DNA of 64,000 nt, taken from assembly GCA_964036275.1 (NCBI GenBank), contig OZ038435.1, positions 21,806,559-21,870,558 on the forward strand, given 5' to 3'. The notes beneath the pieces were generated by a model. The model did not search any database and was not told where the DNA came from. It saw only the letters and a list, made by a program, of their open reading frames with translations. Shown one piece after another: positions 38,761 through 48,487 of the stretch (the first letter of the stretch is position 1; every line of letters begins with the position of its first letter). Both the position numbers and the translations under genes were made by a program. Origin of the DNA: Litoditis marina (taxonomy: Eukaryota; Nematoda; Chromadorea; Rhabditida; Rhabditidae).

Positions 38761-40915
38761 ACAATTGTGTTTTCCCTGCGTGTACTAAGTCACGTGTCTC
38801 GTGGGAAATCGGAAGGAACCTCGAAACATCAATTTATTCTCAATGAGTAACATATTACTTCATGAAAGTAACGTGAGAGAAGGTTTATCAACACTGGCCT
38901 ACTACATTCAATCGGTCGTGTTTAGACAATAACAATTATGTTCTCCCTGCGTGTACTAAGTCACGTGTCTCGTGGGAAATTGGGAGGAACCTCGAAACAT
39001 CAATTTATTCTCAATGAGTAACATATAACTTCATGAAAGTAACGTAAGAGAAGTTTATCAACACTGGCCTACTACATTAAATCGGTCATGTTAAGACAAT
39101 TACAATTATGTTCTTCCTGCGTGTACTAAGTCACGTGTCTCGTGGGAAATTGGGAGGAACCTCGAAACATCAATTTATTCTCAATGAGTAACATATAACT
39201 TCATGAAAGTAACGTAAGAGAAGGTTTATCAACACTGGCCTACTACATTAAATTGGTCATGTTTAGACAATTACAATTATGTTCTTCCTGCGTGTACTAA
39301 GTCACGTGTCTCGTGTGAAATTGGTAGAAACCTCGAAACATCAATTTATACTTCATGAAAATAACGTAAGAGAAGGTTTATCAACACTGGCCCTACTACA
39401 TTAAATCGGTCATGTTTAGACAATTACAATTGTGTTTTCCCTGCGTGTACTAAGTCACGTGTCTCGTGGAAAATCGGGAGAACCTCGAAACATCAATTTA
39501 TTCTCAATGAGTAACATATTACTTCATGAAAGTAACGTAAGAGAAGGTTTATCAACACTGGCCCTACTACATTAAATCGGTCATGTTTAGACAATTACAA
39601 TTGTGTTTTCCCTGCGTGTACTAAGTCACGTGTCTCGTGGAAAATCGGGAGGAACCTCGAAACATCAATTTATTCTCAATGAGTAACATATTACTTCATG
39701 AAAGTACGTAAGAGAAGGTTTATCAACACTGGCCTACTACATTAAATCGGTCATGTTAAGACAATAACAATTATGTTCTCCCTGCGTGTACTAAGTCACG
39801 TGTCTCGTGGGAAATTGGGAGGAACTCGAAACATCAATTTATTCTCAATGAGTAACATATAACTTCATGAAAGTAACGTAAGAGAAGGTTATCAACACTG
39901 GCCTACTACATTAAATTGGTCATGTTTAGACAATTACAATTATGTTCTTCCTGCGTGTACTAAGTCACGTGTCTCGTGTGAAATTGGTAGAAACCTCGAA
40001 ACATCAATTTATACTTCATGAAAATAACGTAAGAGAAGGTTTATCAACACTGGCCCTACTACATTAAATCGGTCATGTTTAGACAATTACAATTGTGTTT
40101 TCCCTGCGTGTACTAAGTCACGTGTCTCGTGGAAAATCGGGAGGAACCTCGAAACATCAATTTATTCTCAATGAGTAACATATTACTTCATGAAAGTAAC
40201 GTAAGAGAAGGTTTATCAACACTGGCCTACTACATTTAATCGGTCATGTTTAGACAATAACAATTATGTTCTCCCTGCGTGTACTAAGTCACGTGTCTCG
40301 TGGGAAATTGGGAGGAACCTCGAAACATCAATTTATTCTCAATGAGTAACATATAACTTCATGAAAGTAACGTAAGAGAAGGTTTATCAACACTGGCCCT
40401 ACTACATTAAATCGGTCATGTTTAGACAATTACAATTGTGTTTTCCCTGCGTGTACTAAGTCACGTGTCCCGTGGGAAATCGGGAGGAACCTCGAAACAT
40501 CAATTTATTCTCAATGAGTAACATATTACTTCACGAAAGTAACGTAAGAGAAGGTTTATCAACACTGGCCTACTACATTAAATCGGTCATGTTTAGACAA
40601 TAACAATATGTTCTCCCTGCGTGTACTAAGTCACGTGTCTCGTGGGAAATTGGGAGGAACCTCGAAACATCAATTTATTCTCAATGAGTAACATATAACT
40701 TCATGAAAGTAACGTAAGAGAAGGTTTATCAACACTGGCCCTACTACATTAAATCGGTCATGTTTAGACAATTACAATTGTGTTTTCCCTGCGTGTACTA
40801 AGTCACGTGTCTCGTGGAAAATCGGGATAAACCTCGAAACATTAATTTATTCTCAATGAGTACCATATTACTTCATGAAAGTAACGTGAGAGAAGGTTTA
40901 TCAACACTGGCCTAC

Positions 40916-40968
40916 TTGCGAATTTCGAATTGCGAATTGCGAATTGCGAATTGAAAAGCGAATTGCGA
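40916..40968 (+). repeat. Short GCGAATT-type tandem repeat at the Sat1 edge
   Basis: After Sat1 breaks off, units TTGCGAA, TTTCGAA, TTGCGAA and so on run for about 50 bp, interrupted once by GAAAAGC. It marks the junction between Sat1 and the region holding Sat2. Confidence 0.8.
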
Positions 40969-41102
40969 ATTTGCACACTCACAAAATATCGTGAACTCCG
41001 CTACTCGCATAGTTTCGTGAAATCGGCTACCCACAGAATTTTGTTAACTTGTTAATCACAGAATTTTGAGTTGGTTACTCACGTGATGATGTTAATATGT
41101 TA
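40969..41102. repeat. Degenerate spacer with CACAGAATTTTGT motifs
   Basis: Imperfect repeats of (T)CACAGAATTTTGT and CACAAAATATCGTGA at about 25-35-bp spacing. The motif matches the core of the Sat2 palindrome and the short repeats at 43,070-43,195, so it is probably degenerate Sat2-related sequence. No gene seen. Confidence 0.6.
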
Positions 41103-42863
41103 CTCACAGAATTATGTGAGTGAGTAAGATTGTAAGCAGGTTCAACTTTACTTTATAGTTCCTAATCTTTCTTTCTTGTAAAACGGTAAGCAAACTATAA
41201 AACAACGTGTTAAACATGGTGAACTCTGAACATTGTTTTCAACTTTTCTGAGGCTCACTCCCAGAATTATGTGAGTGAGTAAGATTGTGAGCAAGTTCAA
41301 GTTAACTCTATAGTTCCTAATCTCTCTTTCATGTGTAAAAGTAAGCAAACTATAAAACAACGTGTTAAACAGGCTGAACATTGTTTTAAACTTTTCTAAG
41401 GCTCACTCACAGAATTATGTGAGTGAGTAAGATTGTAAGCAATCTTTCTTTCATGTAAACGATCAGCAAAGTACAAACCCACGTGCAAACAGGCTGAACA
41501 TTGTTTTCAACTTTTCTAAGGCTCACTCCCAGAATTATGTGAGTGAGTAAGATTGTGAGCAAGTTCAACTTTACTTTATAGTTCCTAATCTTTCTTTCTT
41601 GTAAAACGGTAAGCAAACAAGAAAACAACGTGTTAAACAGGCTGAACATTGTTTTCAACTATTCTAAGGCACTCACAGAGTTATGTGAGTGAGTAAGATT
41701 GTGAGCAAGTTCAACTTTACTTTATAGTTCCTAATCTTTCTTTCTTGTAAAACGATTAGCAAAGTACAAACCCACGTGTCAAACAGGCTGAACATCGTTT
41801 TCTACTTTTCTGAGGCATTCACAGAATTATGTGAGTGAGTAAGATTGTAAGCAATTTTTCTTTCATGTAAAACGATTAGCAAAGTACAAACCCACGTGTC
41901 AAACAGGCTGAACATTGTTTTCTACTTCTCTAAGGCTCACTCACAGAATTATGTGAGTGAGTAAGATTGTAAGCAAGTTCAACTTTACTTCATAGTTCCT
42001 AATCTTTCTTTCTTGTAAAACGGTAAGCAAACCAGAAAACAACGTGTTAAACAGGCTGAACATTGTTTTCAACTATTCTAAGGCTCACTCACAGAATTAT
42101 GTGAGTGAGTTGAGTAAGATTGTGAGCAAGTTCAACTTTACTTTATAGTTCCTAATCTTTCTTTCTTGTAAAACGATTAGCAAAGTACAAACCCACGTGT
42201 CAAACAGGCTGAACATCGTTTTCTACTTTTCTGAGGCTCACTCACAGAATTATGTGAGTGAGTAAGATTGTAAGCAATTTTTCTTTCATGTAAAACGATT
42301 AGCAAAGTACAAACCCACGTGTCAAACAGGCTGAACATTGTTTTCTACTTTTCTAAGGCTCACTCACAGAACTATATGACTGAGTAAGATTGTAAGCAAG
42401 TTCAACTTTACTTTATAGTTCCTAATCTTTCTTTCTTGTAAAACGGTAAGCAAACAAGAAAACAACGTGTTAAACAGGCTGAACATTGTTTTCAACTATT
42501 CTAAGGCTCACTCACAGAATTATGTGAGTGAGTAAGATTGTAAGCAAGTTCAATTTTACTTTATAGTTCCTAATCTTTCTCTCTTGTAAAACGGTAAGCA
42601 AACTATAAAACAACGTGTTAAACAGGCTGAACATTGTTTTCAACCTTTTTATGGCTCACTCACAGAATTATGTGAGTGAGTAAGATTGTAAGCAATTTTT
42701 CTTTCAATGTAAAACGATTAGCAAAGTACAAACCCACGTGTCAAACAGGCTGAACATTGTTTTCAACTTTTCTGAGGCTCACTCACAGAATTATGTGAGT
42801 GATTAAGATTGTAAGCAATCTTTCTTTCATGTAAAACGATTAGCAAAGTACAAACCAACGTGT
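41103..42863. repeat. Second satellite Sat2, copy A
   Basis: Repeats anchored by GCTCACTCACAGAATTATG, near 41253, 41401, 41521, 41669, 41813, 41935, 42084, 42236, 42358, 42507, 42653 and 42777. Spacings fall into two classes, about 148 and about 121 bp. The long class carries CAACTTTACTTTATAGTTCC and AACAACGTGTTAAAC; the short class lacks that stretch and has ACAAACCCACGTGTC. Each unit includes a near-palindrome: CTCACTCACA and TGTGAGTGAG arms around GAATTA. Minus-strand frames across it are not supported as genes. Confidence 0.92.
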
Positions 42864-43210
42864 CAAACACACAATTTTCCTACAAGCTGAATCAAGATAT
42901 TTTAATGGTTTTTTCACATACGAAACAAATAATACCCAAACGCCGACACATTTCCTTTCGCAATCTTGATGATTGGAAACATTCCAGGTATCGATAATGT
43001 CGATTTCAACCCAAAGTTTAATAATAGCAACAAATGAATAACTCGGGAAAAATGATTGCACCTTACCCAGAATTTCGTGCCATTTCGCAGAATTTTGTGA
43101 GTACTCACAAAAAGTTTGCACCTTTCACAGAATTTTGTGATACCTCGCAGAATTTTGTGATATCTCGCAGAATTCTGTGCATACTCACAAAATTTTGCGG
43201 ATCAGCTTTC
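42864..43210. repeat. Spacer between Sat2 and SL RNA array A
   Basis: About 200 bp without visible repeats (42,864-43,065), then 43,070-43,195 with five or six short direct and inverted repeats of CAGAATTTTGTGA / CACAAAATT. The same spacer recurs at 47,717-48,063 with one substitution noted at 43,205 (G versus A). Short frames on both strands are identical in the two copies only because the whole segment is duplicated. I see no gene. Confidence 0.7.
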
Positions 43211-43232
43211 CTTGAGATACTGGGTTTAAACC
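43211..43232 (-). pseudogene. Leader-only SL RNA remnant at the edge of array A
   Basis: A perfect 22-nt leader, but followed on the minus strand by GAAAGCTGATCC instead of a GT donor, with no Sm site or stem-loops. The array boundary falls exactly at the leader/intron junction, so this copy cannot yield a functional SL RNA. Confidence 0.85.
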
Positions 43233-43529
43233 AACGACAAAGAGAAATGGAATCAGTACGTTCCCTGGTTCGTCGTATCTAATTCTGGTAGTTCGGTAGA
43301 AGAGAGCAGTGAGACGCAGACAGTAGGCGAATGCGAGAGCAATGATAAAAGATGGAGAGATCAGAGCGAATTCAAACATTTGATGATTGTTGCTGTGTTT
43401 GTAGTTTGATCCGTTGATATTCGAAGTTATGATGCGAACCGAGATCTAACTACAATGAAGATGTTTTCATTTACTTTACTAAACCAATTTTAAAAACAGC
43501 TAAAGTACTACCAACTTTTACTTCAACCT

Positions 43530-43634
43530 TTTCATCGCTCAGCCGGATACCCCGAGCAAGTTTTCCAAAAATTAGGTTCAAACAAATCTTTCGATGGTTT
43601 TCTCCTAATTACCTTGAGATACTGGGTTTAAACC
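43530..43634 (-). ncRNA. SL2-type spliced leader RNA, copy A1 (body class C)
   Basis: Leader at 43613-43634, donor GTAATT, Sm site AATTTTTGG at 43565-43573. Class C body: the second stem has GATT instead of GATG, so one closing pair is lost. The 3' stem-loop reads CCGGCTGAGC, which adds a possible G-C pair. The 3' end is estimated, as in all copies. Confidence 0.88.
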
Positions 43635-43709
43635 AACAAAAAAAAATAATGGAATCAGAACGTTCTCTGCTTCGTCGTATCTAATTCTGGTAGTTCGGTA
43701 GAAGAGAGC
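43635..43709 (-). promoter_or_regulatory. Conserved 5' flank of the SL RNA gene (representative copy)
   Basis: Nematode SL and snRNA genes are driven by a proximal sequence element roughly 50-70 bp upstream of the start (family knowledge). Here the 75 bp before the leader are almost the same in all units; the part at -45 to -75 reads, on the + strand, CTAATTCTGGTAGTTCGG then TAGAAGAG. I cannot match it to a precise consensus, so the element is placed by distance and conservation only. A minus-strand frame of about 57 codons crosses this flank and is treated as chance. Confidence 0.45.
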
Positions 43710-43931
43710 AGTGAGACGCAGACAGTAGGCGAATGCGAGAGCAATGATAAAAGATGGAGAGATCAGAGCGAATTCAAACATTTGATGATTGTTGCTGTGT
43801 TTGTAGTTTGATCCGTTGATATTCGAAGTTATGATGCGAACCGAGATCTAACTACAATGAAGATGTTGTCATTTACCTTACTAAACCAATTGTAAAAACA
43901 GCTAAAGTACTACCAACTTTTACTTCAACCC

Positions 43932-44036
43932 TTTTCATCGCTCACCCGGATACCCCGAGCAAGTTTTCAAAAATTAGGTTCAAACACATCTTTCGATGGT
44001 TTTCTCCTAAGTACCTTGAGATACTGGGTTTAAACC
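43932..44036 (-). ncRNA. SL2-type SL RNA, copy A2 (class A, altered Sm site)
   Basis: Leader at 44015-44036 intact, donor GTACTT. The Sm site reads AATTTTTGA because one base of the GG is missing. The counterpart in array B (48786-48890) has the intact AATTTTTGG, so this is a change after the duplication or a sequencing error. snRNP assembly could be weakened. Confidence 0.8.
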
Positions 44037-44334
44037 AACTACAAAGAGAAATGGAATCAGTACGTTCCTTGGTTCGTCGTATCTAATTCTGGTAGTTCGG
44101 TAGAAGAGAGCAGTGAGACGCAGACAGTAGGCGAATGCGAGAGCAATGGTAAAAGATGGAGAAATCCGAGCGAATTTAAACATTTGATGATTGTTGCTGT
44201 GTTTGTAGTTTGATCCGTTGATATTCGAAAGTTATGATGCGAACCGAGATCTAACTACAATGAAGATGTTGTCATTTACTTTACTTAACCATTTTTAAAA
44301 ACAGCTAAAGTACTATCAACTTTTACTTCAACCT

Positions 44335-44439
44335 TTTCATCGCTCACCCGGATACCCCGAGCAAGTTTTCCGAAAATTAGGTTCAAACACATCTTTCGAT
44401 GGTTTTCTCCTAAGTACTTTGAGATACTGGGTTTAAACC
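44335..44439 (-). ncRNA. SL2-type SL RNA, copy A3 (probably impaired)
   Basis: The last leader base is A instead of G (CTCAAA before GTACTT) and the Sm site is AATTTTCGG, with a C interrupting the U tract. Both changes hit functional positions, and both recur in the duplicate copy B3, so they predate the segmental duplication. Confidence 0.75.
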
Positions 44440-44737
44440 AACGACAAAGAGAAATGGAATCAGTACGTTTCCTGGTTCGTCGTATCTAATTCTGATAGTT
44501 CGGTAGAAGAGAGCAGTGAGACGCAGACAGTAGGCGAATGCGAGAGCAATGATAAAAGATGGAGAAATCCGAGCGAATTTAAACATTTGATGATTGTTGC
44601 TGTGTTTGTAGTTTGATCCGTTGATATTCGAAAGTTATGATGCGAACCGAGATCTAACTACAATGAAGATGTTGTCATTTACTTTACTTAACCATTTTTA
44701 AAAACAGCTAAAGTACTACCAACTTTTACTTCAACCT

Positions 44738-44842
44738 TTTCATCGCTCACCCGGATAGCCCGAGCAAGTTTTCCAAAAATTAGGTTCAAGCACATCTTTC
44801 GATGGTTTTCTCCTATTTACCTTGAGATACTGGGTTTAAACC
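44738..44842 (-). ncRNA. SL2-type SL RNA, copy A4 (class B)
   Basis: Leader at 44821-44842, donor GTAAAT. Class B body: GTGCTTGAACC before the Sm site instead of GTGTTTGAACC, and CTATCC instead of GTATCC in the 3' loop. Sm site intact. Confidence 0.9.
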
Positions 44843-45141
44843 AACGACAAGGAGAAATGGAATCAGTACGTTCCTTGGTTCGTCGTATCTAATTCTGGTA
44901 GTTCGGTAGAAGAGAGCAGTGAGACGCAGACAGTAGGCGAATGCGAGAGCAATGGTAAAAGATGGAGAAATCCGAGCGAATTTAAACATTTGATGATTGT
45001 TGCTGTGTTTTGTAGTTTGATCCGTTGATATTCGAAAGTTATGATGCGAACCGAGATCTAACTACAATGAAGATGTTGTCATTTACTTTACTTAACCATT
45101 TTTAAAAACAGCTAAAGTACTACCAACTTTTACTTCAACCT

Positions 45142-45246
45142 TTTCATCGCTCACCCGGATACCCCGAGCAAGTTTTCCAAAAATTAGGTTCAAACACATC
45201 TTTCGATGGTTTTCTCCTAAGTACCTTGAGATACTGGGTTTAAACC
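45142..45246 (-). ncRNA. SL2-type spliced leader RNA, copy A5 (consensus class A, reference description)
   Basis: Role: donates a 22-nt capped leader by trans-splicing, in nematodes chiefly to downstream genes of operons for SL2-type leaders. On the minus strand the leader (45225-45246) starts GGTTTAAACCCAG and ends TATCTCAAG. It differs from the C. elegans SL2 leader, as I recall it, at 3 of 22 positions. GTACTTAG donor follows at once. Stem I can form from GGTTT (nt 1-5) with AAACC (nt 35-39). Stem II is CATC-GAAA-GATG, a perfect 4-bp stem with GNRA loop. The Sm site AATTTTTGG is at nt 62-70. A 3' stem-loop with GCTC/GAGC base (about nt 78-98) follows. The total of about 105 nt fits nematode SL RNAs. 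Start is set by the leader; the 3' end is estimated. Confidence 0.92.
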
Positions 45247-45544
45247 AACGACAAAGAGAAATGGAATCAGTACGTTCCCTGGTTCGTCGTATCTAATTCT
45301 GATAGTTCGGTAGAAGAGAGCAGTGAGACGCAGACAGTAGGCGAATGCGAGAGCAATGATAAAAGATGGAGAAATCCGAGCGAATTTAAACATTTGATGA
45401 TTGTTGCTGTGTTTGTAGTTTGATCCGTTGATATTCGAAAGTTATGATGCGAACCGAGATCTAACTACAATGAAGATGTTGTCATTTACTTCACTTAACC
45501 ATTTTTAAAAACAGCTAAAGTACTACCAACTTTTACTTCAACCT

Positions 45545-45649
45545 TTTCATCGCTCACCCGGATAGCCCGAGCAAGTTTTCCAAAAATTAGGTTCAAGCAC
45601 ATCTTTCGATGGTTTTCTCCTATTTACCTTGAGATACTGGGTTTAAACC
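45545..45649 (-). ncRNA. SL2-type SL RNA, copy A6 (class B)
   Basis: Leader 45628-45649, donor GTAAAT, Sm site intact, class B body as in A4. Belongs to the second repeat of the dimer of about 806 bp. Confidence 0.9.
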
Positions 45650-45947
45650 AACGACAAGGAGAAATGGAATCAGTACGTTCCTTGGTTCGTCGTATCTAAT
45701 TCTGGTAGTTCGGTAGAAGAGAGCAGTGAGACGCAGACAGTAGGCGAATGCGAGAGCAATGGTAAAAGATGGAGAAATCCGAGCGAATTTAAACATTTGA
45801 TGATTGTTGCTGTGTTTGTAGTTTGATCCGTTGATATTCGAAAGTTATGATGCGAACCGAGATCTAACTACAATGAAGATGTTGTCATTTACTTTACTTA
45901 ACCATTTTTAAAAACAGCTAAAGTACTACCAACTTTTACTTCAACCT

Positions 45948-46052
45948 TTTCATCGCTCACCCGGATACCCCGAGCAAGTTTTCCAAAAATTAGGTTCAAA
46001 CACATCTTTCGATGGTTTTCTCCTAAGTACCTTGAGATACTGGGTTTAAACC
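45948..46052 (-). ncRNA. SL2-type SL RNA, copy A7 (class A)
   Basis: Leader 46031-46052, donor GTACTT, intact Sm site and stem II; same as the reference copy A5 in the transcribed part. Confidence 0.92.
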
Positions 46053-46350
46053 AACGACAAAGAGAAATGGAATCAGTACGTTCCCTGGTTCGTCGTATCT
46101 AATTCTGATAGTTCGGTAGAAGAGAGCAGTGAGACGCAGACAGTAGGCGAATGCGAGAGCAATGATAAAAGATGGAGAAATCCGAGCGAATTTAAACATT
46201 TGATGATTGTTGCTGTGTTTGTAGTTTGATCCGTTGATATTCGAAAGTTATGATGCGAACCGAGATCTAACTACAATGAAGATGTTGTCATTTACTTCAC
46301 TTAACCATTTTTAAAAACAGCTAAAGTACTACCAACTTTTACTTCAACCT

Positions 46351-46455
46351 TTTCATCGCTCACCCGGATAGCCCGAGCAAGTTTTCCAAAAATTAGGTTC
46401 AAGCACATCTTTCGATGGTTTTCTCCTAATTACCTTGAGATACTGGGTTTAAACC
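46351..46455 (-). ncRNA. SL2-type SL RNA, copy A8 (class B, variant 5' flank)
   Basis: Leader 46434-46455, donor GTAATT, class B body, intact Sm site. The 5' flank differs from the others (GGAGGAATGG, CAGGACGTTTCTGG), with one base fewer between the leader and the presumed promoter element, which could affect start position or strength. Confidence 0.87.
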
Positions 46456-46752
46456 AACGACAAGGAGGAATGGAATCAGGACGTTTCTGGTTCGTCGTAT
46501 CTAATTATGGTAGTTCGGTAGAAGAGAGCAGTGAGACGCAGACAGTAGGCGAATGCGAGAGCAATGATAAAAGATGGAGAGATCCGAGCGAATTCAAACA
46601 TTTGATGATTGTTGCTGTGTTTGTAGTTTGATCCGTTGATATTCGAAGTTATGATGCGAACCGAGATCTAACTACAATGAAGATGTTGTCATTTACTTTA
46701 CTAAACCAATTGTAAAAACAGCTAAAGTACTACCAACTTTTACTTCAACCCT

Positions 46753-46812
46753 TTTCATCGCTCACCCGGATACCCCGAGCAAGTTTTCCAAAAATTAGGT
46801 TCAAACACATCT
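46753..46812 (-). pseudogene. 3' fragment of an SL RNA gene at the duplication junction
   Basis: Contains the 3' stem-loop, the Sm site and the start of stem II, but stops at CACATCTT where Sat2 sequence begins. Leader, donor and promoter are missing. Confidence 0.85.
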
Positions 46813-46813
46813 T

Positions 46814-47716
46814 GAGTGAGTAAGATTGTGAGCAAGTTCAACTTTACTTCATAGTTCCTAATCTTTCTTTCTTGTAAAACGGTAAGCAAACCAGAAAACA
46901 ACGTGTTAAACAGGCTGAACATTGTTTTCAACTATTCTAAGGCTCACTCACAGAATTATGTGAGTGAGTAAGATTGTGAGCAAGTTCAACTTTACTTTAT
47001 AGTTCCTAATCTTTCTTTCTTGTAAAACGATTAGCAAAGTACAAACCCACGTGTCAAACAGGCTGAACATCGTTTTCTACTTTTCTGAGGCTCACTCACA
47101 GAATTATGTGAGTGAGTAAGATTGTAAGCAATTTTTCTTTCATGTAAAACGATTAGCAAAGTACAAACCCACGTGTCAAACAGGCTGAACATTGTTTTCT
47201 ACTTTTCTAAGGCTCACTCACAGAACTATATGACTGAGTAAGATTGTAAGCAAGTTCAACTTTACTTTATAGTTCCTAATCTTTCTTTCTTGTAAAACGG
47301 TAAGCAAACAAGAAAACAACGTGTTAAACAGGCTGAACATTGTTTTCAACTATTCTAAGGCTCACTCACAGAATTATGTGAGTGAGTAAGATTGTAAGCA
47401 AGTTCAATTTTACTTTATAGTTCCTAATCTTTCTCTCTTGTAAAACGGTAAGCAAACTATAAAACAACGTGTTAAACAGGCTGAACATTGTTTTCAACCT
47501 TTTTATGGCTCACTCACAGAATTATGTGAGTGAGTAAGATTGTAAGCAATTTTTCTTTCATGTAAAACGATTAGCAAAGTACAAACCCACGTGTCAAACA
47601 GGCTGAACATTGTTTTCAACTTTTCTGAGGCTCACTCACAGAATTATGTGAGTGATTAAGATTGTAAGCAATCTTTCTTTCATGTAAAACGATTAGCAAA
47701 GTACAAACCAACGTGT
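46814..47716. repeat. Second satellite Sat2, copy B (shorter)
   Basis: Corresponds to 41,955-42,863 of copy A, shifted by 4,859 to 4,853 bp. Small differences include a 5-bp TTGAG present in A near 42,113 and absent here, and one extra A in copy A near 42,706. Confidence 0.92.
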
Positions 47717-48063
47717 CAAACACACAATTTTCCTACAAGCTGAATCAAGATATTTTAATGGTTTTTTCACATACGAAACAAATAATACCCAAACGCCGAC
47801 ACATTTCCTTTCGCAATCTTGATGATTGGAAACATTCCAGGTATCGATAATGTCGATTTCAACCCAAAGTTTAATAATAGCAACAAATGAATAACTCGGG
47901 AAAAATGATTGCACCTTACCCAGAATTTCGTGCCATTTCGCAGAATTTTGTGAGTACTCACAAAAAGTTTGCACCTTTCACAGAATTTTGTGATACCTCG
48001 CAGAATTTTGTGATATCTCGCAGAATTCTGTGCATACTCACAAAATTTTGCGGATCAACTTTC
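47717..48063. repeat. Spacer between Sat2 and SL RNA array B
   Basis: Duplicate of 42,864-43,210, nearly base-identical; one G/A difference at the 48,058 position. No gene seen. Confidence 0.75.
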
Positions 48064-48085
48064 CTTGAGATACTGGGTTTAAACC
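48064..48085 (-). pseudogene. Leader-only SL RNA remnant at the edge of array B
   Basis: Duplicate of 43211-43232: perfect leader followed by GAAAGTTGATCC, no donor, no body. Confidence 0.85.
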
Positions 48086-48382
48086 AACGACAAAGAGAAA
48101 TGGAATCAGTACGTTCCCTGGTTCGTCGTATCTAATTCTGGTAGTTCGGTAGAAGAGAGCAGTGAGACGCAGACAGTAGGCGAATGCGAGAGCAATGATA
48201 AAAGATGGAGAGATCAGAGCGAATTCAAACATTTGATGATTGTTGCTGTGTTTGTAGTTTGATCCGTTGATATTCGAAGTTATGATGCGAACCGAGATCT
48301 AACTACAATGAAGATGTTTTCATTTACTTTACTAAACCAATTTTAAAAACAGCTAAAGTACTACCAACTTTTACTTCAACCT

Positions 48383-48487
48383 TTTCATCGCTCAGCCGGA
48401 TACCCCGAGCAAGTTTTCCAAAAATTAGGTTCAAACAAATCTTTCGATGGTTTTCTCCTAATTACCTTGAGATACTGGGTTTAAACC
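48383..48487 (-). ncRNA. SL2-type SL RNA, copy B1 (class C)
   Basis: Leader 48466-48487, donor GTAATT, Sm site intact. Duplicate of A1, with the same GATT in stem II and CCGGCTGAGC in the 3' stem-loop. Confidence 0.88.

Larger units (their letters stand above)
3689..40915 (+). repeat. 171-bp satellite Sat1, main block (forward)
   Basis: Roughly 218 further monomers of the same 171-bp unit and orientation. Subfamilies are recognisable: monomers lacking 19 bp (ATCAATTTA joined straight to TACTTCATG), monomers lacking 8 bp (GTGTACGTGTCTC instead of GTGTACTAAGTCACGTGTC), monomers with one extra C (GGCCCTACTAC) and monomers with GAGCTGG. These markers recur in fixed order, giving higher-order repeats. 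The block ends inside a monomer at GGCCTAC. All short open frames here are satellite read-through. Confidence 0.97.
43211..46812 (-). repeat. SL RNA gene array A (402-404-bp units)
   Basis: Tandem units start (at CTTGAGATAC or its variant) at 43211, 43613, 44015, 44418, 44821, 45225, 45628, 46031 and 46434, so the period is 402-404 bp. Each complete junction holds one SL RNA gene on the minus strand. From 44015 on, two unit types alternate, giving a dimer of about 806 bp. Type 1 has CTGGTAGTTC and ATGGTAAAAG; type 2 has CTGATAGTTC and ATGATAAAAG. The last unit is cut at 46812 by the junction with Sat2. No 5S rRNA sequence lies in the unit. Confidence 0.93.
41955..46813 (+). repeat. Tandem segmental duplication of about 4.86 kb, copy A
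   Basis: Sat2 part, spacer and SL array in one piece, repeated in order and orientation at 46,814-51,665. Landmarks are offset by 4,853 bp (leader remnants at 43211 and 48064; SL units 46434 and 51287). Only about ten small differences were noticed. The A/B junction, CACATCTT joined to GAGTGAG, has at most one base of microhomology. Confidence 0.9.

Noticed and set aside
1..40915. CRISPR array
   Set aside because: The repeat is a full 171-bp tandem with no unique spacers of constant size, and the SL RNA genes indicate a eukaryote.
1..40915. Relationship to primate alpha satellite because of the 171-bp period
   Set aside because: Only the length agrees; sequence is unrelated and the window has nematode-type SL RNA genes.
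42840..43282. Frames of 64-93 codons on both strands, identical in the second copy at 47,693-48,135
   Set aside because: Identity is due to the segmental duplication; overlapping frames on both strands, no recognisable domain, and low-complexity CAGAATTTTGTGA repeats inside.
43185..43379. Minus-strand frame of about 57-64 codons with hydrophobic stretches, repeated in many SL units (MFEFALISPS or MFKFARISPS start)
   Set aside because: It overlaps the SL promoter flank and leader, is repeated only because the unit is repeated, and is broken by a one-base deletion in several units (for example those at 46,434, 51,287 and 51,689). The consensus has a stop at the donor GTACTTAG. I recognise no family.
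43574..43600. tRNA B-box-like GGTTCAAAC in the SL unit
   Set aside because: No A box at a suitable distance and no cloverleaf; it is the complement of the SL RNA segment before the Sm site.
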